NCBI GenBank assembly: GCA_963762965.1
Contig: CAVXME010000001.1
Coordinates: forward strand, 2,790,001 to 2,854,000
Length of the DNA: 64,000 bases
Reading direction: 5' to 3'
Source of the DNA: DATBAX01 sp963762965
Lineage (GTDB): Bacteria > Acidobacteriota > Terriglobia > Terriglobales > Acidobacteriaceae
The notes under the pieces were generated by a model. That model saw nothing but the letters and a program-made list of their open reading frames with translations, searched no databases and had not been told where the DNA came from. How positions within the stretch are numbered: position 1 is the first letter of the stretch; each line of letters begins with the position of its first letter. Shown here piece by piece: positions 39,628 to 48,550 of the stretch. A program made the translations under genes and the position numbers.

Positions 39628-40701
39628 CTACTTCGACGCGGGCCGATCTGCAAACGCCTGCCGGAGCGCGTCATAAGCAGGCTTGGCATGATACTGCTTG
39701 TCGAAAATCAGACCGTCCCCCTTGGTCCCGTGCGTGAACCACGGGATCCAGGAATGCTTATCGGTAAAGCCCCAGGTCTGGAAGGCGGTGCAGGAACGAT
39801 GTTGCAAACAAGCCCTGGCGATCTGGCTGTAGATTTCCGCTTGTCTGGCCAGGTCCTCGGGATGCAAGGGGTTGCCGTCGGCATCGACGGGTAAGGCGAC
39901 ATCCATTTCGGTGATGTGCACCTGCATCCCGAGCTTGGCGAAGCGCGCAATGTTGTCGGAAATGGACTGAACATCTGGATTCATATTAAAGATGTGCATT
40001 TGGAAACCCACGCCGTCAATCGGCACGCCGTGTTTCTTGAAGTCTTTCACCATTTTGTAAACCGCGTCCGATTTGCGGTTCACCGCTTCGGCCCCGGTTT
40101 CGTTGTAAAAAAGCTGGGCCTGATGATCGGCCGCACGGGCCCAGAGAAACGCCTGCTCAATATAGCCAGTGTTCTTCTTGGCTAAACCAATGCCGGGCTG
40201 GTTGTACCAGATGGAATCACGCAGGGCGCCATTCTCATCAAAAGCTTCGTTGACCACGTCCCAGGCGAAGACTCTTCCGCGATAGTGTTCCACCACGCGC
40301 CGGATGTGCTCTTGCATCAGGGCAGCCAACTGTTGAGAACTGTAATGACCGTCCGCCAGCCACTTGGGATTGTGGGTCCCCCACAGAAGGTTGTGGCCGC
40401 GAACTTTCATATTGTGGGTCTCAGCGAAACCCACCAGGCGATCAGCGGAATCAAAGTTGAATGTCTTCTCGTCCGGGCGGATGGCGGTCCATTTCATGGC
40501 GTCTTCGGGCTCAATCATATTGAACTCGCGCGCCAGCGTCGAAGCGTAGGCCTCTTCGGAGAGATAGACAGGATTGACGGCTGTGCCTACGAGCATTCCA
40601 ACGCGGTCCGCTTCTTGTCGCAGGGTTTGCGCTATGGTGGAAGTGGCAAGCGATGTAAACAGACAAAATATGATTAGCCGAGTATGCGTTGTGGTTTTCA
40701 T
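39628..40701 (-). CDS. Secreted endo-1,4-beta-xylanase, GH10
   Basis: A 357-residue enzyme with a signal peptide (MKTTTHTRLIIFCLFTSLAT...IAQ). GH10 motifs are VGTAVNPVYLS, FNMIEPEDAMKW, VRGHNLLWGTHNPKWL, the acid/base Glu in AWDVVNEAFDE, and the nucleophile Glu in VHITEMDVALP, then AFQTWGFTDKHSWIP. It hydrolyses internal beta-1,4-xylose bonds of xylan outside the cell. I chose ATG 40701; longer in-frame readings lack a signal-peptide form. It lies 46 bp downstream of a secreted protein gene on the same strand. The GH3 at 11860 could finish the oligosaccharides. Confidence 0.94.
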   Translation of the reverse strand: MKTTTHTRLIIFCLFTSLATSTIAQTLRQEADRVGMLVGTAVNPVYLSEEAYASTLAREFNMIEPEDAMKWTAIRPDEKTFNFDSADRLVGFAETHNMKVRGHNLLWGTHNPKWLADGHYSSQQLAALMQEHIRRVVEHYRGRVFAWDVVNEAFDENGALRDSIWYNQPGIGLAKKNTGYIEQAFLWARAADHQAQLFYNETGAEAVNRKSDAVYKMVKDFKKHGVPIDGVGFQMHIFNMNPDVQSISDNIARFAKLGMQVHITEMDVALPVDADGNPLHPEDLARQAEIYSQIARACLQHRSCTAFQTWGFTDKHSWIPWFTHGTKGDGLIFDKQYHAKPAYDALRQAFADRPASK

Positions 40702-40747
40702 CAGACTTTCTTTGTCCTCGTCTGTTGTTTTTTCTTTTCGAAGAATT

Positions 40748-42232
40748 CTACTCGACCGTAAACTCCGCCGCCCGCCAGACGGTACTCTTCCCTGCTGAAT
40801 CGGAGGCCTGCACCTCCAGCCGGTACGAGCCTGCTGGCAACTTTTCGACCGAGAGTTCCTCTGCAATCCGGATTACCGAACTGCCCGGCTGTATCCACGT
40901 AGCAGCAGTTCGAGCGCCGGTATCGACTTTGAGTTCGCCGGTTTTGACATTCGTGACTTTCAGTTGACTCTGAACCGTCGCCGCTGGCTGACCGTCAAGC
41001 GGAGGTTCATATACCTCGAAGTAGGCAAATAGAGCATCGCCTTTCTTGAACCGTGTGTCCCCTGCAGGAGTGAATTCAACACCGTTGCTCACCAGAGGCA
41101 CGTACTGGGAAGCAAAATCGTCTACTGAAGCTTCTGGCGTGGACGCAGCCGCGTTGCGGAATCGCTTGCAAAGAACAATTGAGCTAACAGCCAGTTGCTT
41201 TCGGTCGTAGCGATCCACGGTAAGTGGCACTCGTACTCGACCGAACTTCGCTCCATCGCTGAGGAGAACCTGCAGATTGTATTCCCCTGGCGGCAGCTGA
41301 ATTTGAGCTTCATAGGCGGTCGGAATGTACGCCGGATCAAAGTCGGAATAAGCGTAGCCGAGCGAGAGACCACCCCAAAGAAACAGTGGGAGATCAGGGG
41401 AACAACACCCGAGACCGCTGAACCGTGCTGCCAGAGTGCCATCCTTCCTATAAACCATTCCCAAAATGCCAATCGTCGCGTAGGCACTGTGCACCGTCCC
41501 TACATCACGCCATTCGTGCTTTAGAGTCTTCCAAGGGAATTCCAGTGCGATGTTAACCCGGAGGGCATCCGTATCGGTATAGAAGGAACCGGTTTGCAGG
41601 GATAAGTTAATTTTGCCAGCTCGTCTCGACGCTGCGTCACCTTCCATCTGCTGACCGAACTTCGTCCCGTTCAGAGGGTCATTGGGGGAATGCTTGGTGT
41701 TGCAGTATTGGCTGCGAGCTAAGACAAACGAGTTAGGGCGATCCACCTTGACTTCGATTAGGTGACAGGATCCCTGGGCTGACGGTGGCGGCGCATAGGC
41801 TATGAGGTACAAATGAACTTCAAAAACCGGGCCCCAGTTCGGCCCCAAGTCTGGGCCTTTCCATTTTCCTATCGGCGTGTCTGAATACTCCACATGATTG
41901 CTCACGTTATCGTACACATCCATGTGAGCAAACCAGCGTCGGGCTGTGACGTTCTGGATTTTCTGTTCCTTGCCGTCCTCAAAAAGGTGAAAAACCTTCG
42001 AGCTCAAATCACTGATTTCACCATGGTTCCAGTTCCATAGGTTTCTAGTGTCCCTGGGTCTCATTTGGGGAAGCAAAGTGATGAGTGTCTTGTCATACAC
42101 GAAGGTTGGGACCAAAACTTGATCCGACTCGGCGTGGAAAACGAGCTTGTCAGGAGTCTGAGCGAGCGCGCGTGGAATTGGGGTACCGAGAGCTACCCCG
42201 CCGAGCACTACCGCAATCATCAGCTTCTTCAT
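40748..42232 (-). CDS. Secreted protein of unknown function (Acidobacteriota-type)
   Basis: A 494-residue exported protein. ATG 42232 begins a signal peptide (MKKLMIAVVLGGVALGTPIP...ALAQ). The N-terminal part (LVPTFVYDKT, KVFHLFEDGKEQKIQNVT) resembles the start of acidobacterial VWFA-related proteins, where a DNGKEQxI strand is typical, but no VWA metal site (DxSxS) is visible. The C-terminal 100 residues (GDALFAYFEVYEP ... LPAGSYRLEVQASDSAGKST) form a beta-sandwich pattern common in secreted acidobacterial proteins. Six or more cysteines, including GLGCCSPD, suggest disulfides. No enzyme motif was recognised. It may be cotranscribed with the downstream xylanase. Confidence 0.65.
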   Translation of the reverse strand: MKKLMIAVVLGGVALGTPIPRALAQTPDKLVFHAESDQVLVPTFVYDKTLITLLPQMRPRDTRNLWNWNHGEISDLSSKVFHLFEDGKEQKIQNVTARRWFAHMDVYDNVSNHVEYSDTPIGKWKGPDLGPNWGPVFEVHLYLIAYAPPPSAQGSCHLIEVKVDRPNSFVLARSQYCNTKHSPNDPLNGTKFGQQMEGDAASRRAGKINLSLQTGSFYTDTDALRVNIALEFPWKTLKHEWRDVGTVHSAYATIGILGMVYRKDGTLAARFSGLGCCSPDLPLFLWGGLSLGYAYSDFDPAYIPTAYEAQIQLPPGEYNLQVLLSDGAKFGRVRVPLTVDRYDRKQLAVSSIVLCKRFRNAAASTPEASVDDFASQYVPLVSNGVEFTPAGDTRFKKGDALFAYFEVYEPPLDGQPAATVQSQLKVTNVKTGELKVDTGARTAATWIQPGSSVIRIAEELSVEKLPAGSYRLEVQASDSAGKSTVWRAAEFTVE

Positions 42233-42399
42233 CTTCGTAACGCCCAAAGCATAGCACCGGTTACCAAAGTGTTTTCTCAACCCAGCCACAGCTGTCTTAA
42301 ATCCGCCTTATCTAACTGCGATTCACCCCTGTTTACGCGGTCTCTACGATTGATAAATCTATAAGTTGCTGGGAGTACACCCATGTGTATAGAACCAAA

Positions 42400-42548
42400 G
42401 TTACTGGTGCAGTAACCCATCTGCTGTGACAATTTATGTCAACGCGAAACACGTTGCCTGTCTCCCCTGACAAACAGCCACGATTGCGCGTCAGCCAAGC
42501 AAAGTTAACAGAAGTTTCTCTGTCGTTACGACCTAGGAGATTGAAAGT
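42400..42548 (+). promoter_or_regulatory. Structured leader upstream of pilB
   Basis: The 316-bp divergent gap 42233-42548 holds several small inverted repeats on the pilB side: GTTACTG/CAGTAAC (42400-42416), TGACA/TGTCA (42427-42441), CAACG/CGTTG (42440-42456) and TGAC/GTCA (42468-42493). An AGGAG sequence (42534-42538) is the likely pilB ribosome-binding site. No clear sigma-54 -24/-12 element and no c-di-GMP riboswitch consensus was seen. Confidence 0.4.
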
Positions 42549-44264
42549 ATGTCTCAACGGCTGGGCGATCTTCTCGTAAAAGAGAAGGTCATATCCCCAG
42601 AGCAGTTGCAGCAAGCGACGAAGGTGCAGAAGGAAACCAACTGCCGCCTGGGCTCCGCCCTGGTGAAGCTGGGATTCCTGAGTGACGAGGACGTCACCAA
42701 TTTCCTTTCTCGCCAGTATGGCGTTCCCGCCATCAATCTCTCCTATTTTGAAATTGACGCTTCCGTCGTCAAGCTCATTCCGTTTGAAACCGCCAAGCGC
42801 TATCAGATTCTTCCGCTGAGTCGCGTGGGCGCTTCGCTGACCATCGCCATGGTCGATCCCACCAACGTCTTTGCCATGGACGATATCAAGTTCATGACCG
42901 GTTTCAACATTGAGCCGGTGGTGGCTTCCGAGAGTTCCATCCTCGAGGGCATCGAAAAGGCTTACGGCACCACCAAGGAAGAAGACCTCGAACAGGTCAT
43001 GCAGTCGATTACGGACATGGACGAGGCCGACGTCGAACTGCAAGCAGAGCAGGAAGAAATCGGGCTGGCTGATCTGGAACGCGCCGCCGACGAAGCTCCG
43101 ATCGTCAAGCTGGTGAACCTCATTCTGACCGACTCTGTAAAGCGCGGGGCCAGCGACATTCACATGGAGCCGTACGAAAAAGAATTCCGCGTGCGTTTCC
43201 GCATTGACGGCATATTGCAGAGCATCATGTCGCCGCCGCTCAAGTTGAAGGACGCCATCATTTCCCGCGTAAAGATCATGTCCAAGCTGGACATCAGCGA
43301 AAAACGGCTGCCGCAAGACGGCCGCATCATGCTGAAAATGCAAATTGGCGGGAAAAAGAAGCAACTCGACTTCCGCGTCAGCACGCTCCCTACGCTCTGG
43401 GGAGAAAAGATCGTGATGCGGTTGCTCGACAAAGAGAACCTGCGTCTCGATATGACCAAGCTGGGCTTCGAGCCGGAATCGCTGGTCAAATTTGAAAAAG
43501 CCATTCTCAAACCTTACGGCATGGTGCTGGTCACCGGCCCGACCGGTTCCGGTAAAACCAACACTCTCTACTCGTCGATTGCGCGTCTGAACCAGCCGGA
43601 TACGAACATTATGACCGCCGAAGATCCGGTTGAGTTCCAACTCGCCGGAGTCAACCAGGTACAGATGAAAGAGCAGATCGGCTTGAACTTCGCGGCTGCG
43701 CTGCGAGCTTTCCTGCGGCAAGATCCCAACATCATCCTGGTCGGCGAAATCCGCGACTTTGAAACCGCGGAAATTGCGATCAAAGCCGCGCTCACCGGAC
43801 ACTTGGTTCTCTCCACGCTACATACCAACGGCGCACCGGAAACCATTACCCGATTGATGAACATGGGTATTGAACCGTTCCTGGTCGCGACCTCCGTGCA
43901 CTTGATCTGCGCGCAACGACTGATCCGCCGAATTTGCAAAGACTGCACCGAAGTTGTGGAAGTGCCTCAGCAGACACTGCTTGAAGAGGGATTCACCCCG
44001 GAAGAATCCAAGACTGTGAAGATCCAAAAGGGCAAGGGCTGCGCCAACTGCAATAACACCGGATACAAAGGCCGCTGCGGTCTTTACGAAGTCATGGAAG
44101 TGGACGATGAGATCAGGGAATTGGTGCTGGTCGGGGCGTCCGCGGTGGAATTGAAAAAGAAAGCCATTGAGCGGGGCATGATCACCTTGCGCCGCAGCGG
44201 GCTGATCAAGGTGGCGGCCGGCATGACCACGCTGGAAGAAGTGGCCCGCGAAACCATTCACTAG
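42549..44264 (+). CDS. pilB: Type IV pilus extension ATPase PilB
   Basis: A 571-residue GspE/PilB ATPase that powers pilin polymerisation at the inner-membrane face. The N-terminal MshEN-type domain (RLGDLLVKEKVISPEQLQQA ... LSRQYGVPAINL, residues 1-150) can bind c-di-GMP in relatives. Then come N2 and the ATPase core: Walker A GPTGSGKTNTLYS, Asp box TAEDPVEFQ, Walker B LVGEIRDFETAEIA and His box STLHTNGAP. A zinc site of four Cys follows (CKDC ... CANCNNTGYKGRC). It is the first gene of pilB-pilT-pilC-pilS-pilR and is preceded by a leader with several hairpins. Confidence 0.95.
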   Translation: MSQRLGDLLVKEKVISPEQLQQATKVQKETNCRLGSALVKLGFLSDEDVTNFLSRQYGVPAINLSYFEIDASVVKLIPFETAKRYQILPLSRVGASLTIAMVDPTNVFAMDDIKFMTGFNIEPVVASESSILEGIEKAYGTTKEEDLEQVMQSITDMDEADVELQAEQEEIGLADLERAADEAPIVKLVNLILTDSVKRGASDIHMEPYEKEFRVRFRIDGILQSIMSPPLKLKDAIISRVKIMSKLDISEKRLPQDGRIMLKMQIGGKKKQLDFRVSTLPTLWGEKIVMRLLDKENLRLDMTKLGFEPESLVKFEKAILKPYGMVLVTGPTGSGKTNTLYSSIARLNQPDTNIMTAEDPVEFQLAGVNQVQMKEQIGLNFAAALRAFLRQDPNIILVGEIRDFETAEIAIKAALTGHLVLSTLHTNGAPETITRLMNMGIEPFLVATSVHLICAQRLIRRICKDCTEVVEVPQQTLLEEGFTPEESKTVKIQKGKGCANCNNTGYKGRCGLYEVMEVDDEIRELVLVGASAVELKKKAIERGMITLRRSGLIKVAAGMTTLEEVARETIH

Positions 44265-44296
44265 AGTTTGAGAAGGACAGAAGGGAAGAAAAGGTT

Positions 44297-45427
44297 ATGG
44301 GACTGGCACTAAGCGATCTTCTGAAAAGAATGCTGGAGATGAGCGGTAGCGATCTTCACATCACCACCAACTCGCCACCGCAGATCCGTGTCCACGGGCA
44401 TCTGGTGCCGCTGGACTTGCCGCAGATGACGCCGGCGGAAACCAAGCAACTCGCCTACAGCGTCATGACCGACGCGCAAAAGCACCGCTTTGAAGAGAGC
44501 TTTGAGCTGGACTTTTCTTTCGGCCTCAAAGGTTTGGCTCGTTTCCGTGCCAACGTCTTCAATCAGCGTGGCGCGACTTCGGCTGTCTTCCGTCTGATTC
44601 CCTTCGAGATCAAGTCGTTCAACCAGCTTGGTTTGCCAGCGGTCGTGAGCAAGATGTGCGACAAACCGCGCGGACTTGTTCTGGTCACGGGACCAACCGG
44701 ATCCGGCAAATCAACCACCCTGGCCGCTATGATCGACAAGATCAACACGGAAAGGCACGACCACATTCTCACCATTGAAGACCCCATCGAATTCGTGCAC
44801 ATGAACAAGAACTGCGTGGTCAACCAGCGCGAGTTGCATGCTGACACCAAGAGTTTCACTGACGCTCTCCGCGCCGCCCTTCGTGAAGATCCCGACGTGG
44901 TGCTCATCGGCGAAATGCGCGACCTGGAAACTATCGAATCCGCACTGCGCATTGCGGAAACCGGCCACTTGACTTTCGGCACGTTGCACACCAACTCGGC
45001 ATCGTCCACCATCAACCGAATCATTGACGTATTTCCGGCGCACCAGCAACCTCAGATTCGGGCCCAGTTGTCGCTGGTGCTGGAAGGCATCATGTGCCAA
45101 AGCCTTCTGCCCAAATCCGACGGCAAAGGCCGCGCCATGGCCATGGAGATACTGGTGCCCAACGCCGCCGTCCGTAACCTGATTCGCGAAGACAAGATCC
45201 ATCAGGTCTACTCTTCCATGCAATCCGGTCAGGACAAATTCGGCATGCAGACGTTCAACCAATCACTGGCCACGCTGTATTTCCAAAAACAGATTTCGCT
45301 GGAAACCGCGATGGCGCGCTCCAGCAACACGGACGAATTGCAGGAAATGATTAACCGCGGTGCTGGACTCTTGAACAAGGGTCAGACGCCGGTGATGGCA
45401 AAAGGGGCGACCCTGGGCAAGCGGTAA
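44297..45427 (+). CDS. pilT: Type IV pilus retraction ATPase PilT
   Basis: A 376-residue hexameric ATPase that depolymerises pili and drives twitching. Motifs are SDLHITTNSPPQIRVHG, Walker A GPTGSGKSTTLAAMID, Asp box TIEDPIEF, Walker B VLIGEMRDLETIESAL, His box GTLHTNSASSTI, and the PilT-specific AVRNLIREDKIHQ (AIRNLIRE-like) near the C-terminus. It lies 32 bp after pilB with the AGAAGGA-type ribosome-binding region in the gap. Confidence 0.96.
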   Translation: MGLALSDLLKRMLEMSGSDLHITTNSPPQIRVHGHLVPLDLPQMTPAETKQLAYSVMTDAQKHRFEESFELDFSFGLKGLARFRANVFNQRGATSAVFRLIPFEIKSFNQLGLPAVVSKMCDKPRGLVLVTGPTGSGKSTTLAAMIDKINTERHDHILTIEDPIEFVHMNKNCVVNQRELHADTKSFTDALRAALREDPDVVLIGEMRDLETIESALRIAETGHLTFGTLHTNSASSTINRIIDVFPAHQQPQIRAQLSLVLEGIMCQSLLPKSDGKGRAMAMEILVPNAAVRNLIREDKIHQVYSSMQSGQDKFGMQTFNQSLATLYFQKQISLETAMARSSNTDELQEMINRGAGLLNKGQTPVMAKGATLGKR

Positions 45428-45491
45428 CAGTTTGGAATTGCAGATAGGAACTTAGCAAGCAGAAATCCAGAGAAGTTCAGGAGAGGTCACC

Positions 45492-46700
45492 ATGGCAGTT
45501 TTTACATTTTCGGGCAAGGACGCATCCGGGCAAAAAGTCAGCGGTGAACGGAATGCGCCCAATAAACAAATGCTGGCCACGCAGCTGCGGCGCGAGCAGA
45601 TCACGGCGGGATCGATCCGTGAAAAAGGCAAGGAATTTTCCATGCCGACCTTCGGTACTAGCAAGGTCAAGACCAAGGACATCGCGATCTTCTTCCGCCA
45701 GTTCTCGGTCATGATCGACGCCGGTCTCCCCCTGGTGCAATGTCTGGAGATTTTGGCGGCCAACCAGGAGAACATGACTTTCCAGAAGACGCTAAACGGC
45801 GTCCGCACCACGGTCGAAGGTGGTGCAACTCTGGCCAATGCCATGCGGCAATTTCCCAAAGTTTTCGACGACCTTACCACCAATATGATGGAAGCCGGTG
45901 AAACCGGCGGTATCCTGGACATCATTCTCCAACGCCTGGCTGCGTACGTGGAAAAGGCCGTCAAACTGCGCTCGGCGGTGAAGTCGGCCTTGATCTACCC
46001 GGTCGCGGTCGTCAGTCTAGCCGTATTGATCGTAGGCGCCTTGCTGAAGTGGGTGGTTCCCATCTTTGCCAACCTCTTTGTCGGCCTGGGCGTAGCGCTT
46101 CCACTGCCCACCCGCATTGTCATTGGACTGAGCGGATTCGTTGGCCAGTTTTGGTGGTTCTTTCTTCTCGGTGGTGTGGGCCTGGTGGTCGGGGTCAAGC
46201 AGATCCGAAAAGACCCCAAGGGCCGCTATTACCTGGATTACGCAATGCTCAAAATGCCGATCGTCGGGATATTGCTGCGCAAGATTGCCGTGGCACGCTT
46301 TACCCGAACTCTCGGTACGCTGATTACTTCGGGCGTGCCAATTCTTGAAGGCCTGACCATCACTGCGAAAACCTCAGGAAACGCGGTGCTGGAAGAAGCT
46401 TTGATGAAAGTCCGCAAAGCCATCGAAGAGGGCCGCACCATTGTCGATCCGCTCCGCGAATCCGGCGTTTTCCCCAACATGGTGACACAGATGATCGGGG
46501 TTGGCGAAGCCACCGGCGCCATGGATTCCATGCTACAGAAGATTGCCGATTTCTACGAAGACGAAGTCGACTCTGCCACCAAGGACATGCTGGCCATGCT
46601 GGAGCCAGTCATCATCGGCGTACTGGGCGTCGCAGTCGGCGGCATCGTGATTTCGCTGTATATGCCATTGTTCTCGATGATCGCCAAACTGGCAGGCTAG
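45492..46700 (+). CDS. pilC: Type IV pilus inner-membrane platform protein PilC
   Basis: A 402-residue GspF/PilC family protein with two type II secretion F domains (residues about 70-190 and 270-395). It has the pattern FFRQFSVMIDAGLPLVQCLE and FTRTLGTLITSGVPILEGL. Three transmembrane helices are at about 170-195 (VAVVSLAVLIVGALLKWVVP), 215-240 and the end (IIGVLGVAVGGIVISLYMPL). It connects PilB and PilT to pilus assembly. An AGGAGAGG sequence 5 bp upstream of ATG 45492 is a strong ribosome-binding site. A large hairpin follows. Confidence 0.95.
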   Translation: MAVFTFSGKDASGQKVSGERNAPNKQMLATQLRREQITAGSIREKGKEFSMPTFGTSKVKTKDIAIFFRQFSVMIDAGLPLVQCLEILAANQENMTFQKTLNGVRTTVEGGATLANAMRQFPKVFDDLTTNMMEAGETGGILDIILQRLAAYVEKAVKLRSAVKSALIYPVAVVSLAVLIVGALLKWVVPIFANLFVGLGVALPLPTRIVIGLSGFVGQFWWFFLLGGVGLVVGVKQIRKDPKGRYYLDYAMLKMPIVGILLRKIAVARFTRTLGTLITSGVPILEGLTITAKTSGNAVLEEALMKVRKAIEEGRTIVDPLRESGVFPNMVTQMIGVGEATGAMDSMLQKIADFYEDEVDSATKDMLAMLEPVIIGVLGVAVGGIVISLYMPLFSMIAKLAG

Positions 46701-46709
46701 CAAGGGTTT

Positions 46710-46754
46710 CGGACGAAGCGGCCCGGGAAAAACAAGCCCAGGCCGCGTCGTCCG
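46710..46754. terminator. Long GC-rich hairpin between pilC and pilS
   Basis: Inverted arms 46710-46723 (CGGACGAAGCGGCC) and 46741-46754 (GGCCGCGTCGTCCG) pair in 13 of 14 positions, with an inner CGGG/CCCA-like stem. No long T tract follows (CTGAAAAGCTTTTCT), so it may be a weak terminator or an mRNA-processing element separating pilC from pilSR. Confidence 0.55.
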
Positions 46755-46840
46755 CTGAAAAGCTTTTCTCACCCGCAATCTACAGTTTCCATAACGTGGA
46801 TTGTGTTCTTCGGAGAAAGAGCGCGGAATCTGGATTACGC

Positions 46841-48550
46841 ATGCAATCGATGTTCGATGAGCGTCAGTGGCTGGCTTGGCTGGTCAAAGTTCGCATCATC
46901 ATCCTCACATTTCTGTTAGGAATTGAGCTGGCAATTGCCCGGCTTACTCCGTCGCCTTTGCCGCTGCGACTATTCATCAACACCATTCTGCTGTGGTACA
47001 CAATATCTGTCTTTTATCTTCTCCTGCTTTCCTTCTGGCAGGACCTCCGCATTCAGTCCGTCTTGCAGGTGCTCACGGACCTGGCCCTGGTCAGCCTGGT
47101 GGTCTACGCGACTGGCGGCGAAGACAGTTCACTGAACTTTCTTTATCCCCTGGTCATTATCGTGGCCAGCGTTCTCCTGCCACGGCTGTGGGCCTACCTG
47201 AGTGCCGCTCTCGCGTTCATCCTCTATGGGACCGTCCTGGAGCTGGCTTATTTCGGGGTCATTCCGTCCTACTCATCGTCGCATCCCGAGCTTCGCGGAT
47301 TTCAGGCCATCATTTTCGTAAACCTGTTTGCTTATCTTGCGGTGGCTTATCTCGCTGGAGTATTGTCCGCCAAACTGCGCCAGGTAGACGTAAAGCTAAA
47401 GCACACCAGCGGGGAGTTGGAAAACCTCCAGGCTCTGCACGAGAACATCATTCAGTCCATCAGCGGCGGGCTCATCACCACTGGCCTCGATGGACGCATC
47501 ACTCTGGCCAACACGGCAGCGCAAACTCTATTGGGCCATCCCGAGCGTGAGCTGCTGGGCCAACCAGTGAACCAGTTTTTTCTTGATCCCTTGCCGCTGG
47601 TGGGCTCGGAGCCTACCCATGGCGAAGTACGCTTTGTCGCCGCCAACACCTACCGAAAGACATTTCGCGTGATGGTGTCCGCACTTACTGTGCCCAGCGG
47701 CGACGATTTCGGCTACGTCTATACGTTTGACGATCTGACGGAAATCCGCCGCCTGGAGCGCGAAGTCCGCATGCAGGACCGCCTGGCCGCGGTGGGACGG
47801 CTTGCTGCCGCTATCGCGCATGAGATTCGCAACCCTCTAACTTCCATTGCCGGATCGGTTGGAATGCTCTCCGGCATTTCCGATCTGAGCGACGAGCACC
47901 GTCAACTGCTGCAAATAGTGACGCGGGAATCCGAGCGGCTGAATAGCATCATCACCGACTTTCTGGCCTATTCGCGGGGAAAGCAATATCAGTTCGCCAA
48001 GGTCGATCTTCTGCCGCTGCTCGATGACACCCTGACTTTGCTGGAGCATCGTCTGGTCGCGCAAAACACGGGTATTCGCATCGAACGCAACTACGCTGTA
48101 CAGGAAGCGTTGGCATTGGCCGACGGAGACAAGATCAAGCAGGTTTTCTGGAATTTTGCCGAGAATGCAGTACGCGCCATGCAAGGTGGCGGGACTCTGC
48201 GCATTTCGGTCGAGGCCGTGGGTGACGACTGGCAGGTCAATTTTGCTGACACCGGCCCCGGCATCAACCCACAGATCATCGACAAGATTTTTGAGCCGTT
48301 CCAGTCGCAGTTTGAGGGCGGCACGGGGTTGGGCCTTGCCATCGTTTATCAGATCGTGCAAGCCCACGAAGGTAAGGTCTGGGCGCGGTCCAAGCCCGGA
48401 CAAGGCAGTGTTTTCGTGCTGCGGTTGCGAAGAATGATCGCGGCGGAGAACCTTGGCCTGGTGCAGATCGCGCGTGATCGGCAATCTCAAGGTCGAACCA
48501 TTGAAAATATATCGGCTCCAGTCGCCGTGGGAGGAGGAGCGCGTGGGTAA
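46841..48550 (+). CDS. pilS: Sensor histidine kinase PilS
   Basis: A 569-residue membrane kinase. Six hydrophobic helices in residues about 10-185 form the PilS-type sensor region (WLVKVRIIILTFLLGIELAI; LVIIVASVLLPRLWAYLSAA; IIFVNLFAYLAVAYLAGVL). A coiled segment, a PAS domain (LHENIIQSISGGLITTGLDG), HisKA with phospho-His in AAIAHEIRNPLTSIAGS, and an HATPase domain (NFAENAVRAMQ, FADTGPGI, GTGLGLAIVYQIVQAHEG) follow. In Pseudomonas PilS senses pilin in the membrane. I use ATG 46841; a nearby ATG at 46850 is possible. Its stop overlaps the pilR start by 8 bp. Confidence 0.9.
   Translation: MQSMFDERQWLAWLVKVRIIILTFLLGIELAIARLTPSPLPLRLFINTILLWYTISVFYLLLLSFWQDLRIQSVLQVLTDLALVSLVVYATGGEDSSLNFLYPLVIIVASVLLPRLWAYLSAALAFILYGTVLELAYFGVIPSYSSSHPELRGFQAIIFVNLFAYLAVAYLAGVLSAKLRQVDVKLKHTSGELENLQALHENIIQSISGGLITTGLDGRITLANTAAQTLLGHPERELLGQPVNQFFLDPLPLVGSEPTHGEVRFVAANTYRKTFRVMVSALTVPSGDDFGYVYTFDDLTEIRRLEREVRMQDRLAAVGRLAAAIAHEIRNPLTSIAGSVGMLSGISDLSDEHRQLLQIVTRESERLNSIITDFLAYSRGKQYQFAKVDLLPLLDDTLTLLEHRLVAQNTGIRIERNYAVQEALALADGDKIKQVFWNFAENAVRAMQGGGTLRISVEAVGDDWQVNFADTGPGINPQIIDKIFEPFQSQFEGGTGLGLAIVYQIVQAHEGKVWARSKPGQGSVFVLRLRRMIAAENLGLVQIARDRQSQGRTIENISAPVAVGGGARG

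Noticed and set aside
42380..42548. c-di-GMP riboswitch or sigma-54 promoter before pilB
   Set aside because: I could not find the GEMM core bases or a TGGCAC-N5-TTGC element; only small inverted repeats are present.
42333..43802. A 489-codon minus-strand frame opposite pilB
   Set aside because: It mirrors the pilB codons, has no recognisable domain, and crosses the pilB leader.
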